From an uncultured Paracoccaceae bacterium (GTDB lineage Bacteria > Pseudomonadota > Alphaproteobacteria > Rhodobacterales > Rhodobacteraceae), in NCBI GenBank assembly GCA_947498985.1, contig CANMMF010000002.1:248001-312000 (forward strand): a stretch of DNA of 64,000 nucleotides, given 5' to 3'. The notes under the pieces were generated by a model that made no database searches, was not told the origin of the DNA, and saw nothing but the letters and a program-made list of their open reading frames with translations. Below are positions 24,977 through 34,023 of this stretch, one piece after another. Every line of letters begins with the position of its first letter. The stretch's first letter is position 1. The position numbers and the translations under genes are program-made.

Positions 24977-25833
24977 TGGCGCGCGAGATCCACGGCATGG
25001 TCGAAAAGCGCGGCGCGGGGCTGTGGCTCAACCATGTGTTCATGATTCTCGGCGTTCTGGTGATCTTCTTTCCGATCTGGCTGGCCTTTGTGGCCTCCAC
25101 CGTCACGCAATCCGAGATCATCCGCCCGCCAATGCCGGTCTGGCCCGGCGACCAGTTCCTGACCAACTACCGCAACGCGCTCTTTTCCGGCGTGAACGTG
25201 CCGGTGGCCACGATGCTCTTCAACAGCCTCGTCATGGCCATCGGCATCGCGGTGGGCAAGATCGTGATCTCGCTGCTCTCGGCCTTTGCCATCGTCTATT
25301 TCAGGTTCCCGGGGCGCAACGTCTTCTTCTGGCTGATCTTCCTGACGCTGATGCTGCCCGTCGAAGTGCGCATCGTGCCGACCTTCGAGGTGGTGGCCGG
25401 TTTCGGTATGCTCAACTCCTATCAGGGGCTGATCCTGCCGCTCATCGCCTCGGCCACGGCAACTTTCCTTTTCCGTCAGTTCTTTCTCACCATCCCCGAT
25501 GAACTGGCCGAGGCCGCCCGCGTCGACGGCGCCCGGCCAATGCGGTTTTTCTGGGACATCGTGGTGCCGATGAGCCGGACCAATGTGGCCGCGCTCTTCG
25601 TGATCCTCTTCATCTACGGCTGGAACCAGTATCTCTGGCCGCTGCTGATCACCACCGATCCGGAGATGAACACCATCGTCATGGGCATCAAGCAGATGTT
25701 CCCCTCGGGCGACGATTTTGCCCATTGGCCCACCATCATGGCGACGTCGATCCTTGCGATGATCCCGCCGGTGATCGTGGTGGTCAGCATGCAGCGGCTG
25801 TTTATCCGCGGCCTTGTGGACAGCGAGAAATAA
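24976..25833 (+). CDS. ugpE: sn-Glycerol-3-phosphate ABC transporter permease UgpE
   Basis: 285 residues, MalG-type permease pairing with UgpA. N-terminal helix [20 protein letters not shown], coupling loop [20 protein letters not shown], and the C-terminal [20 protein letters not shown] with [12 protein letters not shown] are close to the classic UgpE pattern. Translation is coupled to ugpA; ugpC follows after 3 bases. Confidence 0.9.
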   Translation: MAREIHGMVEKRGAGLWLNHVFMILGVLVIFFPIWLAFVASTVTQSEIIRPPMPVWPGDQFLTNYRNALFSGVNVPVATMLFNSLVMAIGIAVGKIVISLLSAFAIVYFRFPGRNVFFWLIFLTLMLPVEVRIVPTFEVVAGFGMLNSYQGLILPLIASATATFLFRQFFLTIPDELAEAARVDGARPMRFFWDIVVPMSRTNVAALFVILFIYGWNQYLWPLLITTDPEMNTIVMGIKQMFPSGDDFAHWPTIMATSILAMIPPVIVVVSMQRLFIRGLVDSEK

Positions 25834-25836
25834 GAC

Positions 25837-26892
25837 ATGGCAACGGTCACCCTCAAAGACGTCAAGAAAAGCTTTGGTCCGACGGATGTGATCCACGGCA
25901 TTTCGACCGAGATCGCCGATGGCGAGTTCATCGTGATCGTGGGCCCCTCGGGCTGCGGGAAATCCACGTTGCTGCGCATGGTCGCGGGGCTCGAGACGGT
26001 GACCTCAGGCGACGTGCTGATCGGCGGCACCCGCGCCAACGATCTTGAACCGATGGATCGCGACATTGCCATGGTGTTTCAGAACTACGCGCTTTATCCG
26101 CACATGTCGGTGCGCCAGAACATGGGCTACGGGCTCAGAATCGCGGGCCTGCCCAAGGATGAGATCGACGCCAAGGTCGGGGAGGCCGCGCGCCTTTTGC
26201 AGCTCGAGGCGCTGCTAGACCGCAAGCCCCGGCAGCTTTCCGGCGGGCAGCGCCAGCGGGTGGCCATGGGCCGCGCCATCGTGCGCGAACCGGCGGTGTT
26301 TCTCTTTGACGAACCGCTCTCCAATCTCGACGCCAAGCTGCGCGTGCAGATGCGGCTGGAGATCAAGGAGCTGCAGTCAAAACTGGGCATCACATCGCTC
26401 TACGTGACGCACGACCAGGTCGAAGCGATGACCATGGCCGACCGGATGATCGTGATGAATGGCGGCATCGCAGAGCAGATCGGCACCCCTCTGGAAGTCT
26501 ACGAGACACCCCGCACACTCTTTGCCGCGCAGTTCATCGGCAGCCCGGCGATGAACATCGTGGGGGCAGAGGTCTCCGGCGGCAAGGTGATGCTCGGCGG
26601 CACGCCGGTGGCCGACGCGGTGGGCAAGGACGGCCCCGTCAAACTGGGTGTGCGTCCCGAGCACATGCTGGCCGACCCCGACGGCCCGCTCGAGGTCACC
26701 GTGCAGATGGCCGAGCCGCTGGGCGCCAACACGCTGTTTCACGGCCGCCTGACCGGCGCACAGGACAGCTTTACCGTCAGCCTGCAAGGGGTGCATCCGC
26801 TGTCCGAGCCCGGGCGGAAGATGCATTTTGCGATCCAGCCCGGACATGCGCATCTGTTTGACGCCGACACCGGGCTGCGCCGGACGGGTTAA
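25837..26892 (+). CDS. ugpC: sn-Glycerol-3-phosphate ABC transporter ATPase UgpC
   Basis: 351 residues, MalK/UgpC-type ATPase. Walker [10 protein letters not shown] (36-44), Q-loop [12 protein letters not shown], signature LSGGQ (134-138), Walker B FLFDEP, D-loop SNLD and switch His in [10 protein letters not shown] are all intact, so unlike the GlpS/GlpT pair this is expected to work as a symmetric homodimer. A C-terminal TOBE domain follows. It ends the ugp operon; 87 AT-rich bases separate it from the next gene. Confidence 0.9.
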   Translation: MATVTLKDVKKSFGPTDVIHGISTEIADGEFIVIVGPSGCGKSTLLRMVAGLETVTSGDVLIGGTRANDLEPMDRDIAMVFQNYALYPHMSVRQNMGYGLRIAGLPKDEIDAKVGEAARLLQLEALLDRKPRQLSGGQRQRVAMGRAIVREPAVFLFDEPLSNLDAKLRVQMRLEIKELQSKLGITSLYVTHDQVEAMTMADRMIVMNGGIAEQIGTPLEVYETPRTLFAAQFIGSPAMNIVGAEVSGGKVMLGGTPVADAVGKDGPVKLGVRPEHMLADPDGPLEVTVQMAEPLGANTLFHGRLTGAQDSFTVSLQGVHPLSEPGRKMHFAIQPGHAHLFDADTGLRRTG

Positions 26893-26979
26893 TACACGAC
26901 ATAGATATCAGGTTGCGTTTTCCTTGCAATAAACGCCTTTAGCGTGCAGGCTTCCCGCATTCATTGAAGGAGAGATTGC

Positions 26980-29961
26980 ATGTCGCGCCTGTTTGTCGCC
27001 GTCTGCGCTGCCGTGGCCCCCCTGTTGATCGCACCCGCCGCCAAAGCCGACCTGCCGCTGCCGTCGACCCTGCCACTGCTCGATTACGAAGCAGAGCTTT
27101 ACCCCTTCATCGCCGACCGCACCTTTGCCAAGGAGAACTGGACCCGCGACAAGAGCTGGCGCGACACCGGACCGTTTGTGCTGGGCACCCCCTACGGCGT
27201 GCACCCGGCAGTGCGGATCTACTATTCGCCCGAGGTGATCACCTGGCTCGAAGGCGGGCGCGAAGGTGTGGTGCCCGACGGCGCCATCGTGGTCAAGGAA
27301 ATGGTCACGCCGCCGTCCGCGCGCTACAACGAATACCGCGACATGCTGGTGCATCTGCATCCCGACGACCCCGCCAAGGTCGAGGATGAGATGCTCTCTT
27401 ACCTGCGCGAAAAAGGCGGACTGAACTGGACCGTCATGGTCAAGGACAGCGCGCTGAGCCATGGCGGCTGGTTCTTTGCCTCCGTCGGGCAGGACGCCAA
27501 GCTCGACAGTTTCGACGCGCCCTACACGCCACCCACCGGGGCTGTGGGCGACGGCATGTGCATGCGTTGCCACGCCTCTGCCGCCGAGCAACTGATCTAT
27601 TCGACGCTGGAGAACGTCGCAGGCTATGGCGGCGAGCCGCTGATCTTCCGCGTCGATGAAAGCTGGCGCAACCTTGCGGAATTCCCCCGCGGCCCCTTCA
27701 ACCTGCCCGCCGTGCAGCGCCCGGCCATGGGCGAAAACGAGGCGTCGCTGATCGAGGATTATTTTCACAGCCACTCCGCGCTGGCGCGCTCGGACGCCAA
27801 GGCGCCCACCTCTCCGGTTGCTCTGAACCCGGCCTTTGTGGCCATGTTCCCGCCCGCCAACGGCATCGCCGTGGGCCCCGATCAGCTGCAGACCCTGCCC
27901 AGCGAATGGCTCGATCATGTGCCCTCCCGCCCCGACGGTCCGCAGCATTTTCTCACATCCGACAATTGCATCGGCTGCCATGGCGGCCTGGGCGGTCCGC
28001 CCTCGGGCACCACGATGTTTCTGCAGACCGGGCCCAAATATGGCGACGGCTACAACATCTCCGAATATGGCGAATGGCGCTGGTCGCCGATGGGGCTCGC
28101 CGGGCGCGATCCGATCTTCTTTGCCCAGCTGGAAAGCGAATTTGCCCTGCTCGAGGCCGCGGGGCACGGCGATCTCGCCTCCAACCTCGGCACCACGTGC
28201 CTGTCGTGCCACGGTGCGATGGGCCAGCGCCAGCTTGAGATCGACGCCCATGCCAACCCCGAGGCCGGCCTCGATCCCAACAATTTCAAACCGTCCTACA
28301 CGCTGCTGCACGCACCTCTGACCGAGGCCGAGGAAACCGCGCAGAAGGATCAGGGCACCTACCCCTATCACAGCTACGGCAACCTCGCGCGCGAAGGCAT
28401 TTCCTGCGCTGTCTGTCACCACATCGCACCGCCCGAGCGCGCCGCCGGGCAGCCGGACTACAACCGCCTCGACACCTATCTGATGAACGGCACGACCGGG
28501 GTCTTTCGTCTGACTGACGCCGACAAGCTGATCGGACCCTATGACGACGTGCGCCAGCGCCCGATGCAGAACGCCATGGGCATCACGCCGGTGCATGACC
28601 CCTACATTCAGGACAGCCAGCTCTGCGGCGCCTGCCACACCATCAACCTGCCCAATGTCGATGCCGACACATCAGAGCCGCTGGAAGGGTATACCGCCGC
28701 CGACCAGAAGGTCTTCAACGATGCCGCGCGCAACGGTGCAACGTTTCTCAAGGAGCGGTTCGGCGTGACCTTCCCCGAAGGACTGCTGGATTTTCAGCAT
28801 TCCGTCGAACAGGCGACCTATATCGAATGGGTCAACAGCATCTTCAACGAAGAGGGCACCGCGCAATCCTGTCAGGACTGCCACATGAAGCGCGATTTCC
28901 AGAGCGCGGATGGCGATCTTTCCCTGCCCTCGATCACCACGCAGATCGCGTCCATTCAGGACAAGAACTATCCTGCCGTGGTCAACCTGCTGCCGCAGGC
29001 CGAGGTCGATGTGCCGTTCCGCGAAGGCTACAAGCGGCACAATTTTGTCGGGCTCAACGTCTTCATGGTGGAGATGATCCGCCAGTTCAGCGCCGAGATG
29101 GGCATGGCCCGCACCGATCCGATGACCTTCGCCACCAATGGCGCGCAGCTGGCCATCGACACGATGGCGCTGCAGGCCGCAAACGAGACCACCGACGTGA
29201 CCGTGTCGCTGGCCGAAGGCTATGGCGGGCTGGTGGCGAATGTCGGGGTGACCAACAAGACCGGGCACCGGTTGCCTTCTGGCGTCGGGTTCCGCCGCGC
29301 GTTTCTGGAGGTGAAGGCGGTGGGTCCCACAGGTGACGTGCTCTGGTGCTCGGGCTGCACCAATGGCGCCGGTGTGATTATCGATGGCGAGGGCCAGCCG
29401 CTCGACACCGAGTTCCTGGACGTGGTCCCGCCCGGTGCAACCCAGGCGCTGTTTCAGCCGCATCACCGCGTCATCACCGACGACACGCAAGTGCAGATCT
29501 ACGAAGAGCTGACGCAGAACGCGCAACGCGTCTTCACCACAAGCTTTGTGCACCGGGTCTATCACCCCAAGGACAACCGCCTGACACCGCTTGGCACGCT
29601 GACACCGGGCACCGAGGCCTTCACCGCGAAATTCGGCGACAGCGAGGTCACCTCCGCCTTCATGAAAGCCACCCTGCCCGAAGGCGGCGCGGCCTCCGAT
29701 CCGGATTTTGTGCCCGGGTCCGATCAGCTGGAATACCGCATCCCGCTGCCCGACGCGGTGGCGCCCGGCGATGTAACGGTGACCGCCACGCTCTACAGCC
29801 AGGCGATCCCACCCTATTTCCTGAAGCAACGCTTCGACCTGGCGCCCACGGGGCCCGCCACCCAGCGGCTCTATTATCTGGCAAGCCGGCTGCAGACCGA
29901 AGGCACGCTCATCGAGGACTGGAAGCTGAAAACCGACAGCGCGTCCGCCACGCTGCAATAG
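26980..29961 (+). CDS. Large secreted multihaem protein with P460-like N-terminal domain
   Basis: 993 residues. A signal peptide ends near AKA (residue 23). Residues about 24-215 resemble the cytochrome P460 fold (VRIYYSPEVITWLEGG, PDGAIVVKEM, GGWFFASV), ending in the first haem motif CMRCH (194). Five more CxxCH motifs follow: CIGCH (330), CLSCH (407), CAVCHH (476), CGACH (549) and CQDCH (631), so six covalent haems are predicted. A CxxC without His, CSGC, lies at 790. The last 280 residues are haem-free and beta-rich, with conserved-looking NKTGHRLPSG. It should be a periplasmic or extracellular electron-transfer or redox enzyme. It stands alone, with GAAGGAG as ribosome-binding site; the substrate is unknown. 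Confidence 0.8.
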   Translation: MSRLFVAVCAAVAPLLIAPAAKADLPLPSTLPLLDYEAELYPFIADRTFAKENWTRDKSWRDTGPFVLGTPYGVHPAVRIYYSPEVITWLEGGREGVVPDGAIVVKEMVTPPSARYNEYRDMLVHLHPDDPAKVEDEMLSYLREKGGLNWTVMVKDSALSHGGWFFASVGQDAKLDSFDAPYTPPTGAVGDGMCMRCHASAAEQLIYSTLENVAGYGGEPLIFRVDESWRNLAEFPRGPFNLPAVQRPAMGENEASLIEDYFHSHSALARSDAKAPTSPVALNPAFVAMFPPANGIAVGPDQLQTLPSEWLDHVPSRPDGPQHFLTSDNCIGCHGGLGGPPSGTTMFLQTGPKYGDGYNISEYGEWRWSPMGLAGRDPIFFAQLESEFALLEAAGHGDLASNLGTTCLSCHGAMGQRQLEIDAHANPEAGLDPNNFKPSYTLLHAPLTEAEETAQKDQGTYPYHSYGNLAREGISCAVCHHIAPPERAAGQPDYNRLDTYLMNGTTGVFRLTDADKLIGPYDDVRQRPMQNAMGITPVHDPYIQDSQLCGACHTINLPNVDADTSEPLEGYTAADQKVFNDAARNGATFLKERFGVTFPEGLLDFQHSVEQATYIEWVNSIFNEEGTAQSCQDCHMKRDFQSADGDLSLPSITTQIASIQDKNYPAVVNLLPQAEVDVPFREGYKRHNFVGLNVFMVEMIRQFSAEMGMARTDPMTFATNGAQLAIDTMALQAANETTDVTVSLAEGYGGLVANVGVTNKTGHRLPSGVGFRRAFLEVKAVGPTGDVLWCSGCTNGAGVIIDGEGQPLDTEFLDVVPPGATQALFQPHHRVITDDTQVQIYEELTQNAQRVFTTSFVHRVYHPKDNRLTPLGTLTPGTEAFTAKFGDSEVTSAFMKATLPEGGAASDPDFVPGSDQLEYRIPLPDAVAPGDVTVTATLYSQAIPPYFLKQRFDLAPTGPATQRLYYLASRLQTEGTLIEDWKLKTDSASATLQ

Positions 29962-30039
29962 CGCCGGTTCGCGCCAGAAAACGGCCCGCTGGCCAATCGC
30001 GCACAAACCCGCGCGGCCCCCAACCCCCGGTTTCTTTGG

Positions 30040-30096
30040 GCCTCAAATATTCCCGGGGGAGTCCGCCTCCGGCGGACGGGGGCAGCGCCCCCTTTT
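30040..30096 (+). terminator. Hairpin block with terminator after the multihaem gene
   Basis: After the sequence CTCAAATATTCCCGGGGGAG, two stem-loops follow: GTCCGCC/GGCGGAC (30061-30067 and 30071-30077) and GGGGGC/GCCCCC (30078-30083 and 30087-30092), the latter followed by TTTT at 30093-30096. This is a good intrinsic terminator about 115 bp after the stop codon. The block resembles one near 33.86 kb and looks like a dispersed element of Rhodobacteraceae intergenic regions. Confidence 0.65.
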
Positions 30097-30146
30097 CCGA
30101 CCTGTGACCTCCGCACCGCACGCCGCCAACAAAAGCGCGGCCTCCC

Positions 30147-31163
30147 TCAGAGGTCGAGCTCGTCGCCCGCCGTGACACCCCCCACCAGCTGATAAGACAG
30201 CAGATCGTGGATATCGGCCGGATCGCGCACCAGCGCGCGCAGGCTCCTGCGCAACCCCTTCACCCGCTCGGCCGCGCGGCGCTCGACCTCCACCGCCTCC
30301 TCGACAGAGATCATCCGGAACCGCAGCACCGCGCCGGGCCGGGCCTGCGCGACACGCGGCAGATCGCAGGGCAGCACCGATCCGATGCGAGGATATCCTC
30401 CGGTGGTCTGGCATTCGGCAAGCAGGACAAACGGCGTGCCATCGCCGGTGATCTGGATATCGCCGGGCACAATGACCTCCGACAGGATGCTGAGCCCGGC
30501 GGCGCTTTCGAACCCCGTGTCGCAGGTCAGCCGCACACCCATCCGGTTGCCGCGCGCATCGCGCGTGAAGGCGGTGGCCTCGAACCGCGCCCGCTCTGGC
30601 TCGGGGAAAAACCCGGTCTGCGGGCTGGGCACGATCCGCACCGTGCCGCCGTCAAACCGCGCCTCTGCATCGAGCAGCCGCCCGACATCTGCGGGCCGCG
30701 GATCCTCACCGACGGGCAAGGTGCCGCCCGGCTCCGAAGATGCGCCAAGACCTGCCGCCAGATGTGCGCTGCGCGAGCCAAGCTGCGCCGCCACCGCAAA
30801 TCCGCCCCCCGCATGCAGGTAGCCGTAGCTGCCCTCGAGCGCGCCGCCGATCGTCAGACGGGCCCCCTTTGGCAGCGCGTGGCTGGCATTCCACGCCAGC
30901 CGGACGCCGTCCAGATCGGCGCGCATCGGCGCGCCGGTCAGGGCGATGCGCATGGGCTCGCAGGCCTCGAACACGCCGCCCATGCCACCCATTTCCAGCG
31001 CCGCGAGCCCCGCATCCTGCCCGAGCAGCGCGGCCCCTTCCCAGAGCGCCAGACGGTCCATCGCCCCGCCGCGCGAGATGCCGAAGGACAGATATCCCGA
31101 CCGGCCCATATCCTGCAGGCTGACGCCCGGCCCTGCCCGATGAACAGCGAGGGCGCGGGTCAT
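30147..31163 (-). CDS. pxpC: 5-Oxoprolinase subunit C (PxpC, KipA/biotin-dependent carboxyltransferase-like)
   Basis: 338 residues. The opening AVHRAGPGVSLQDMGRSGYL with FGISRGGAMDRLAL and the later FVLLAECQTTGGYPRIGSVL are hallmarks of the KipA/PxpC family. With PxpA and PxpB it hydrolyses 5-oxoproline (pyroglutamate) to glutamate at the cost of ATP. It overlaps pxpB by 4 bases (ATGA) and is the last gene of a five-gene operon that begins with a DUF1445 hydro-lyase. No pxpA is present in the window. Older names such as allophanate hydrolase subunit 2 should not be used here. Confidence 0.85.
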   Translation of the reverse strand: MTRALAVHRAGPGVSLQDMGRSGYLSFGISRGGAMDRLALWEGAALLGQDAGLAALEMGGMGGVFEACEPMRIALTGAPMRADLDGVRLAWNASHALPKGARLTIGGALEGSYGYLHAGGGFAVAAQLGSRSAHLAAGLGASSEPGGTLPVGEDPRPADVGRLLDAEARFDGGTVRIVPSPQTGFFPEPERARFEATAFTRDARGNRMGVRLTCDTGFESAAGLSILSEVIVPGDIQITGDGTPFVLLAECQTTGGYPRIGSVLPCDLPRVAQARPGAVLRFRMISVEEAVEVERRAAERVKGLRRSLRALVRDPADIHDLLSYQLVGGVTAGDELDL

Positions 31164-31912
31164 GTCAGAGCCTCCCAGGTAGCACCGGCATCGGGGCCCG
31201 ATTGCCGCATCGCCTCGAACGCGGCGCGCCCGGTCCGCACAAACATCACCTCATCGCCCGGCCTCAGCACAAACGGGTCCGCGTCGTCGGGCCGGAAAAG
31301 CGTCAGGGCCGTCTGCCCCACATGCCGCCAGCCGGTCGGCGCGGAGATCGAGAAGAGCACAAATTGCCGGATCGCAACCGTCAGCGCGCCCGCGGGCACC
31401 TTGTCGGTCAGCGCCGTCTGTCGCGGGATGTCCCAGGCCTCGGGCAATTGCCCCAGATAAGGCTGCCCCGGCCCGAAGCCGATGGTCCGGACCCGCACCC
31501 GCGTCTGCGACAGCGACGTCACGGCGGCCTCGGGGCTGAGCCCCGCCATGGACGCGGCCTCCTCCAGCTGCGGTGCCAGATCGGTGCCGTAGACCGTCGG
31601 AATGCGCCAGAGCTTGCGCCCCACCGGAAGATCGGCCGACATCCAGTCCCGCTCCGCCAGCAGCGCTTCCAGCGCCTGCCGGATCGTGGCATGCGGCACC
31701 CGCAACGCGTCGAACCGCACATAGGTCGCACTGAGCGAGGTGGAGGTCTCCTCGATCCCCTCCAGCCCTGCTTCGTCCAGCGCGTGGCGAAAGGCCAGCG
31801 CGGCACGGTTGGCAGGCTCGCTCAGCCTGTCGGCAAAGGACACCAGCCAGCCATCCACACCCACCGTGTTGAGGCGCGGCCAGCCCGCCTCCGATCCCGT
31901 TGCGTGTTCCAT
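31160..31912 (-). CDS. pxpB: 5-Oxoprolinase subunit B (PxpB, KipI family)
   Basis: 250 residues. The N-terminal VDGWLVSFADRLSEPANRAA and the C-terminal TIGFGPGQPYLGQLPEAW, PRQTALTDKVPAGALTVAIR, and SAPTGWRHVGQT are characteristic of the KipI/PxpB family (the usual motif is GFxPGFxYL; here GFGPGQPYL). It starts 13 bp after the TRAP permease gene and overlaps pxpC by 4 bases, so import and hydrolysis of the substrate seem to be one transcriptional unit. Confidence 0.85.
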   Translation of the reverse strand: MEHATGSEAGWPRLNTVGVDGWLVSFADRLSEPANRAALAFRHALDEAGLEGIEETSTSLSATYVRFDALRVPHATIRQALEALLAERDWMSADLPVGRKLWRIPTVYGTDLAPQLEEAASMAGLSPEAAVTSLSQTRVRVRTIGFGPGQPYLGQLPEAWDIPRQTALTDKVPAGALTVAIRQFVLFSISAPTGWRHVGQTALTLFRPDDADPFVLRPGDEVMFVRTGRAAFEAMRQSGPDAGATWEALT

Positions 31913-31925
31913 CCTCGGCCCCGGC

Positions 31926-33209
31926 TCACTGCAACGCGTCGGGCAGGTAGAGCGCGATCTGCGGGAAGGCGATCAGCGCCGCAACCATGGCCAGCATCGC
32001 CAGCACGTAGGGTACAGCCCCCAGCATCACCTCGCTCATCGTGCCGCTCTTGCGTGCGCCCTGCACCACGTACAGGTTGAGCCCCACCGGCGGCGTGATC
32101 AGCGCCATCTCGATCAGCACGATCATCAGGATGCCGAACCAGATCGGGTCATAGCCCTGCTCGACCACCAGCGGCACGATGATCGGGATGGTGACGACCA
32201 TCAGCGACAGCGTCTCGATGAAGAAGCCCAGCACGATGTAGATCAGCACGATCACCAGCATGAAGGACAGCGGAGAGAGGCCGAGATCGGTCAGGAAGTC
32301 CTGCAGCTCGCGGCCCATACCGGCAGAGGCCAGCGTGAAGTTCAGGAAGGACGCGCCGATCACCACCAGCATGATCATCGAGGTGATCTTGACCGTGCCC
32401 TTGATCGCCTCGGCAAACATCGACAGCGACACGCCGCCAAAGAAGGCCGCAATCAGGATGGCGCCCGCGACACCCACCGCCGCGGCTTCGGTCGGGGTGG
32501 CCCAGCCGCGATAGATCGTGCCGATGATCACCGTGAAGAGCAGGATGATCGGGACCAGCTGCACCAGCGCGCGCAGCATCTCGGGGAACGGAAAGACCCG
32601 GCGTTCGCCGCCCAGCGACGGGCGGATCATGCAGATGATCACAGTGATCACGATAAAGCCCAGCGCCAGCGCCAGACCGGGGATAAGACCTGCAAGAAAG
32701 AGCCGCGGGATCGAGGTCTGGGTCAGGAACCCGTAGACGATCAGGTTGATCGACGGCGGGATCATGATGCCCAGCGTGCCGCCCGCGGCGATGGCGCCGG
32801 AAAAGAGCTTGGGATCGTAGCCCAGCTTTTCGGCCTGCGGCATCGCCACCGTCGCCACGGTTGCCGCGGTGGCCACCGAGGATCCGGAGGTGGCCGAGAA
32901 CATCGTGGCTGTGGCCACATTGGCATGCACCAGCCCGCCCGGCAGCCAGCTCACCCAGCGGTCAAGCGCCGCATAGGTGCGCGTGGCAATGCCGGAGCGC
33001 ACGAGGATCTCGCCCAGCAGCACGAAAAACGGGATCGCGATCAGCGTGGCATTGTTCGATGTCGACCAGACAAGGTTGCCCAGACCGCGCAGCAGCGGGA
33101 ACGGGCTGAAGAACTGGTCCACGCCAAATCCCAGCAGAAACAACACGATGCCGACGGGGATCGACAAGCTCAACAGGCCCAGCAGGCCGATGGTGATAGA
33201 GGCGATCAT
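31926..33209 (-). CDS. TRAP transporter large permease (DctM type), 5-oxoproline operon
   Basis: 427 residues, about 12 hydrophobic segments starting IASITIGLLGLLSLSIPVGI. TLIAIPFFVLLGEILVRSGI, FSATSGSSVATAATVATVAM, and GGTLGIMIPPSINLIVYGFL are DctM motifs. The start at 33209 overlaps the DctQ stop by 4 bases (ATGA); the frame extends further upstream only as an antisense-like shadow within DctQ. Given the flanking genes, a pyroglutamate- or D-glutamate-like substrate is likely. Confidence 0.87.
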   Translation of the reverse strand: MIASITIGLLGLLSLSIPVGIVLFLLGFGVDQFFSPFPLLRGLGNLVWSTSNNATLIAIPFFVLLGEILVRSGIATRTYAALDRWVSWLPGGLVHANVATATMFSATSGSSVATAATVATVAMPQAEKLGYDPKLFSGAIAAGGTLGIMIPPSINLIVYGFLTQTSIPRLFLAGLIPGLALALGFIVITVIICMIRPSLGGERRVFPFPEMLRALVQLVPIILLFTVIIGTIYRGWATPTEAAAVGVAGAILIAAFFGGVSLSMFAEAIKGTVKITSMIMLVVIGASFLNFTLASAGMGRELQDFLTDLGLSPLSFMLVIVLIYIVLGFFIETLSLMVVTIPIIVPLVVEQGYDPIWFGILMIVLIEMALITPPVGLNLYVVQGARKSGTMSEVMLGAVPYVLAMLAMVAALIAFPQIALYLPDALQ

Positions 33210-33757
33210 TGCACCTGCTCCTCTTCGCCGAAACAGCCGATGGTCTCCTCGGCGGCCTCGAAATCCTTCTTCAGCACCATCGTCAGCGCCACGATGAAGG
33301 TCAGCCAGGAGACCAGCGCAAACCAGACCCACCCGGCAAACCAGGGCGCCTGCACCAGCGCCAGCGGCGTCTCGAGCGGGGTGTTCGCGCGTGAACTGTT
33401 GGCCAGCGAACGCTCCAGCACCGGCCAGGACTTGATCGCAATCAGGGAGATCGTGCCCGAGAGCACCAGCATGGAGAAGAGGTCGAACACCGCCCGTCCC
33501 GCCGCCCCGGCCCGCCCGCGCAGAATGTCGATGCGCACATGGCCGAGCTCCAGCAGCGTGTAGGCCATGCCCCAGCTGGTGGCGATGGCCATGACATAGC
33601 CGCTGATCTCGTCGGTGCCGCCAAGGCCGGAGCCCACCTGCCGCAGCACGATATCGGCCAGCACGAAGGCCGCGCAAAGCAACAGCACCACACCGATCAG
33701 GATCGCGATCCCGCGGTTGAGACGCCGCAGCGTGTTCAAAAGGTCATATGGCATCAA
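33206..33757 (-). CDS. TRAP transporter small membrane subunit (DctQ type)
   Basis: 183 residues with four helices: IAILIGVVLLLCAAFVLADI, then EISGYVMAIATSWGMAYTLL, VFDLFSMLVLSGTISLIAIK and WVWFALVSWLTFIVALTMVL. The segment ELGHVRIDILRGR is the usual cytoplasmic loop of DctQ proteins. It lies 266 bp downstream of its binding-protein gene, separated by a hairpin-rich block. Confidence 0.83.
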   Translation of the reverse strand: MMPYDLLNTLRRLNRGIAILIGVVLLLCAAFVLADIVLRQVGSGLGGTDEISGYVMAIATSWGMAYTLLELGHVRIDILRGRAGAAGRAVFDLFSMLVLSGTISLIAIKSWPVLERSLANSSRANTPLETPLALVQAPWFAGWVWFALVSWLTFIVALTMVLKKDFEAAEETIGCFGEEEQVQ

Positions 33758-33859
33758 CAGCTTCCCGATAGTGGCGTTTGCCAGGGCGCGCGCAACCGGC
33801 GCTTCAACTCGATACAGCCCGCGTCAACAACGGCGCGCCGCACCCCCCTGCTTCTTCTC

Positions 33860-34017
33860 TTTGAAAATACCGCCGGGGGGCCCGGGGGGCTGGCCCCCCG
33901 GTTACAACAGCGGTCCGAGGCGCTGGCTTCCGGCTTTCGAGTCGTTGGGGTTCCGGTCCTCGGGCTCCCGCGCGCCTTTGGCGCGCGCGGATCGGATCGC
34001 GCATGGCGCGATCCGAT
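33860..34017. repeat. Hairpin-rich intercistronic block between dctP and dctQ
   Basis: Three perfect stem-loops: CCGGGGGG/CCCCCCGG (33882-33889, 33894-33901), CGCGCGCC/GGCGCGCG (33969-33976, 33980-33987) and ATCGGATCGCGC/GCGCGATCCGAT (33991-34002, 34006-34017, 12 bp, 3-base loop). The last begins 6 bases after the dctP stop on the minus strand. The upstream part, TTTGAAAATACCGCCGGGGG, resembles the block near 30.04 kb. Likely role: mRNA end protection or partial termination behind the binding-protein gene. Confidence 0.65.
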
Positions 34018-34023
34018 TTTCCT

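Noticed and set aside
30147-31912. Urea amidolyase or sporulation-kinase inhibitor (KipI/KipA) role
   Set aside because: These are old labels for the family; the cyclase and transporter context fits 5-oxoprolinase much better.
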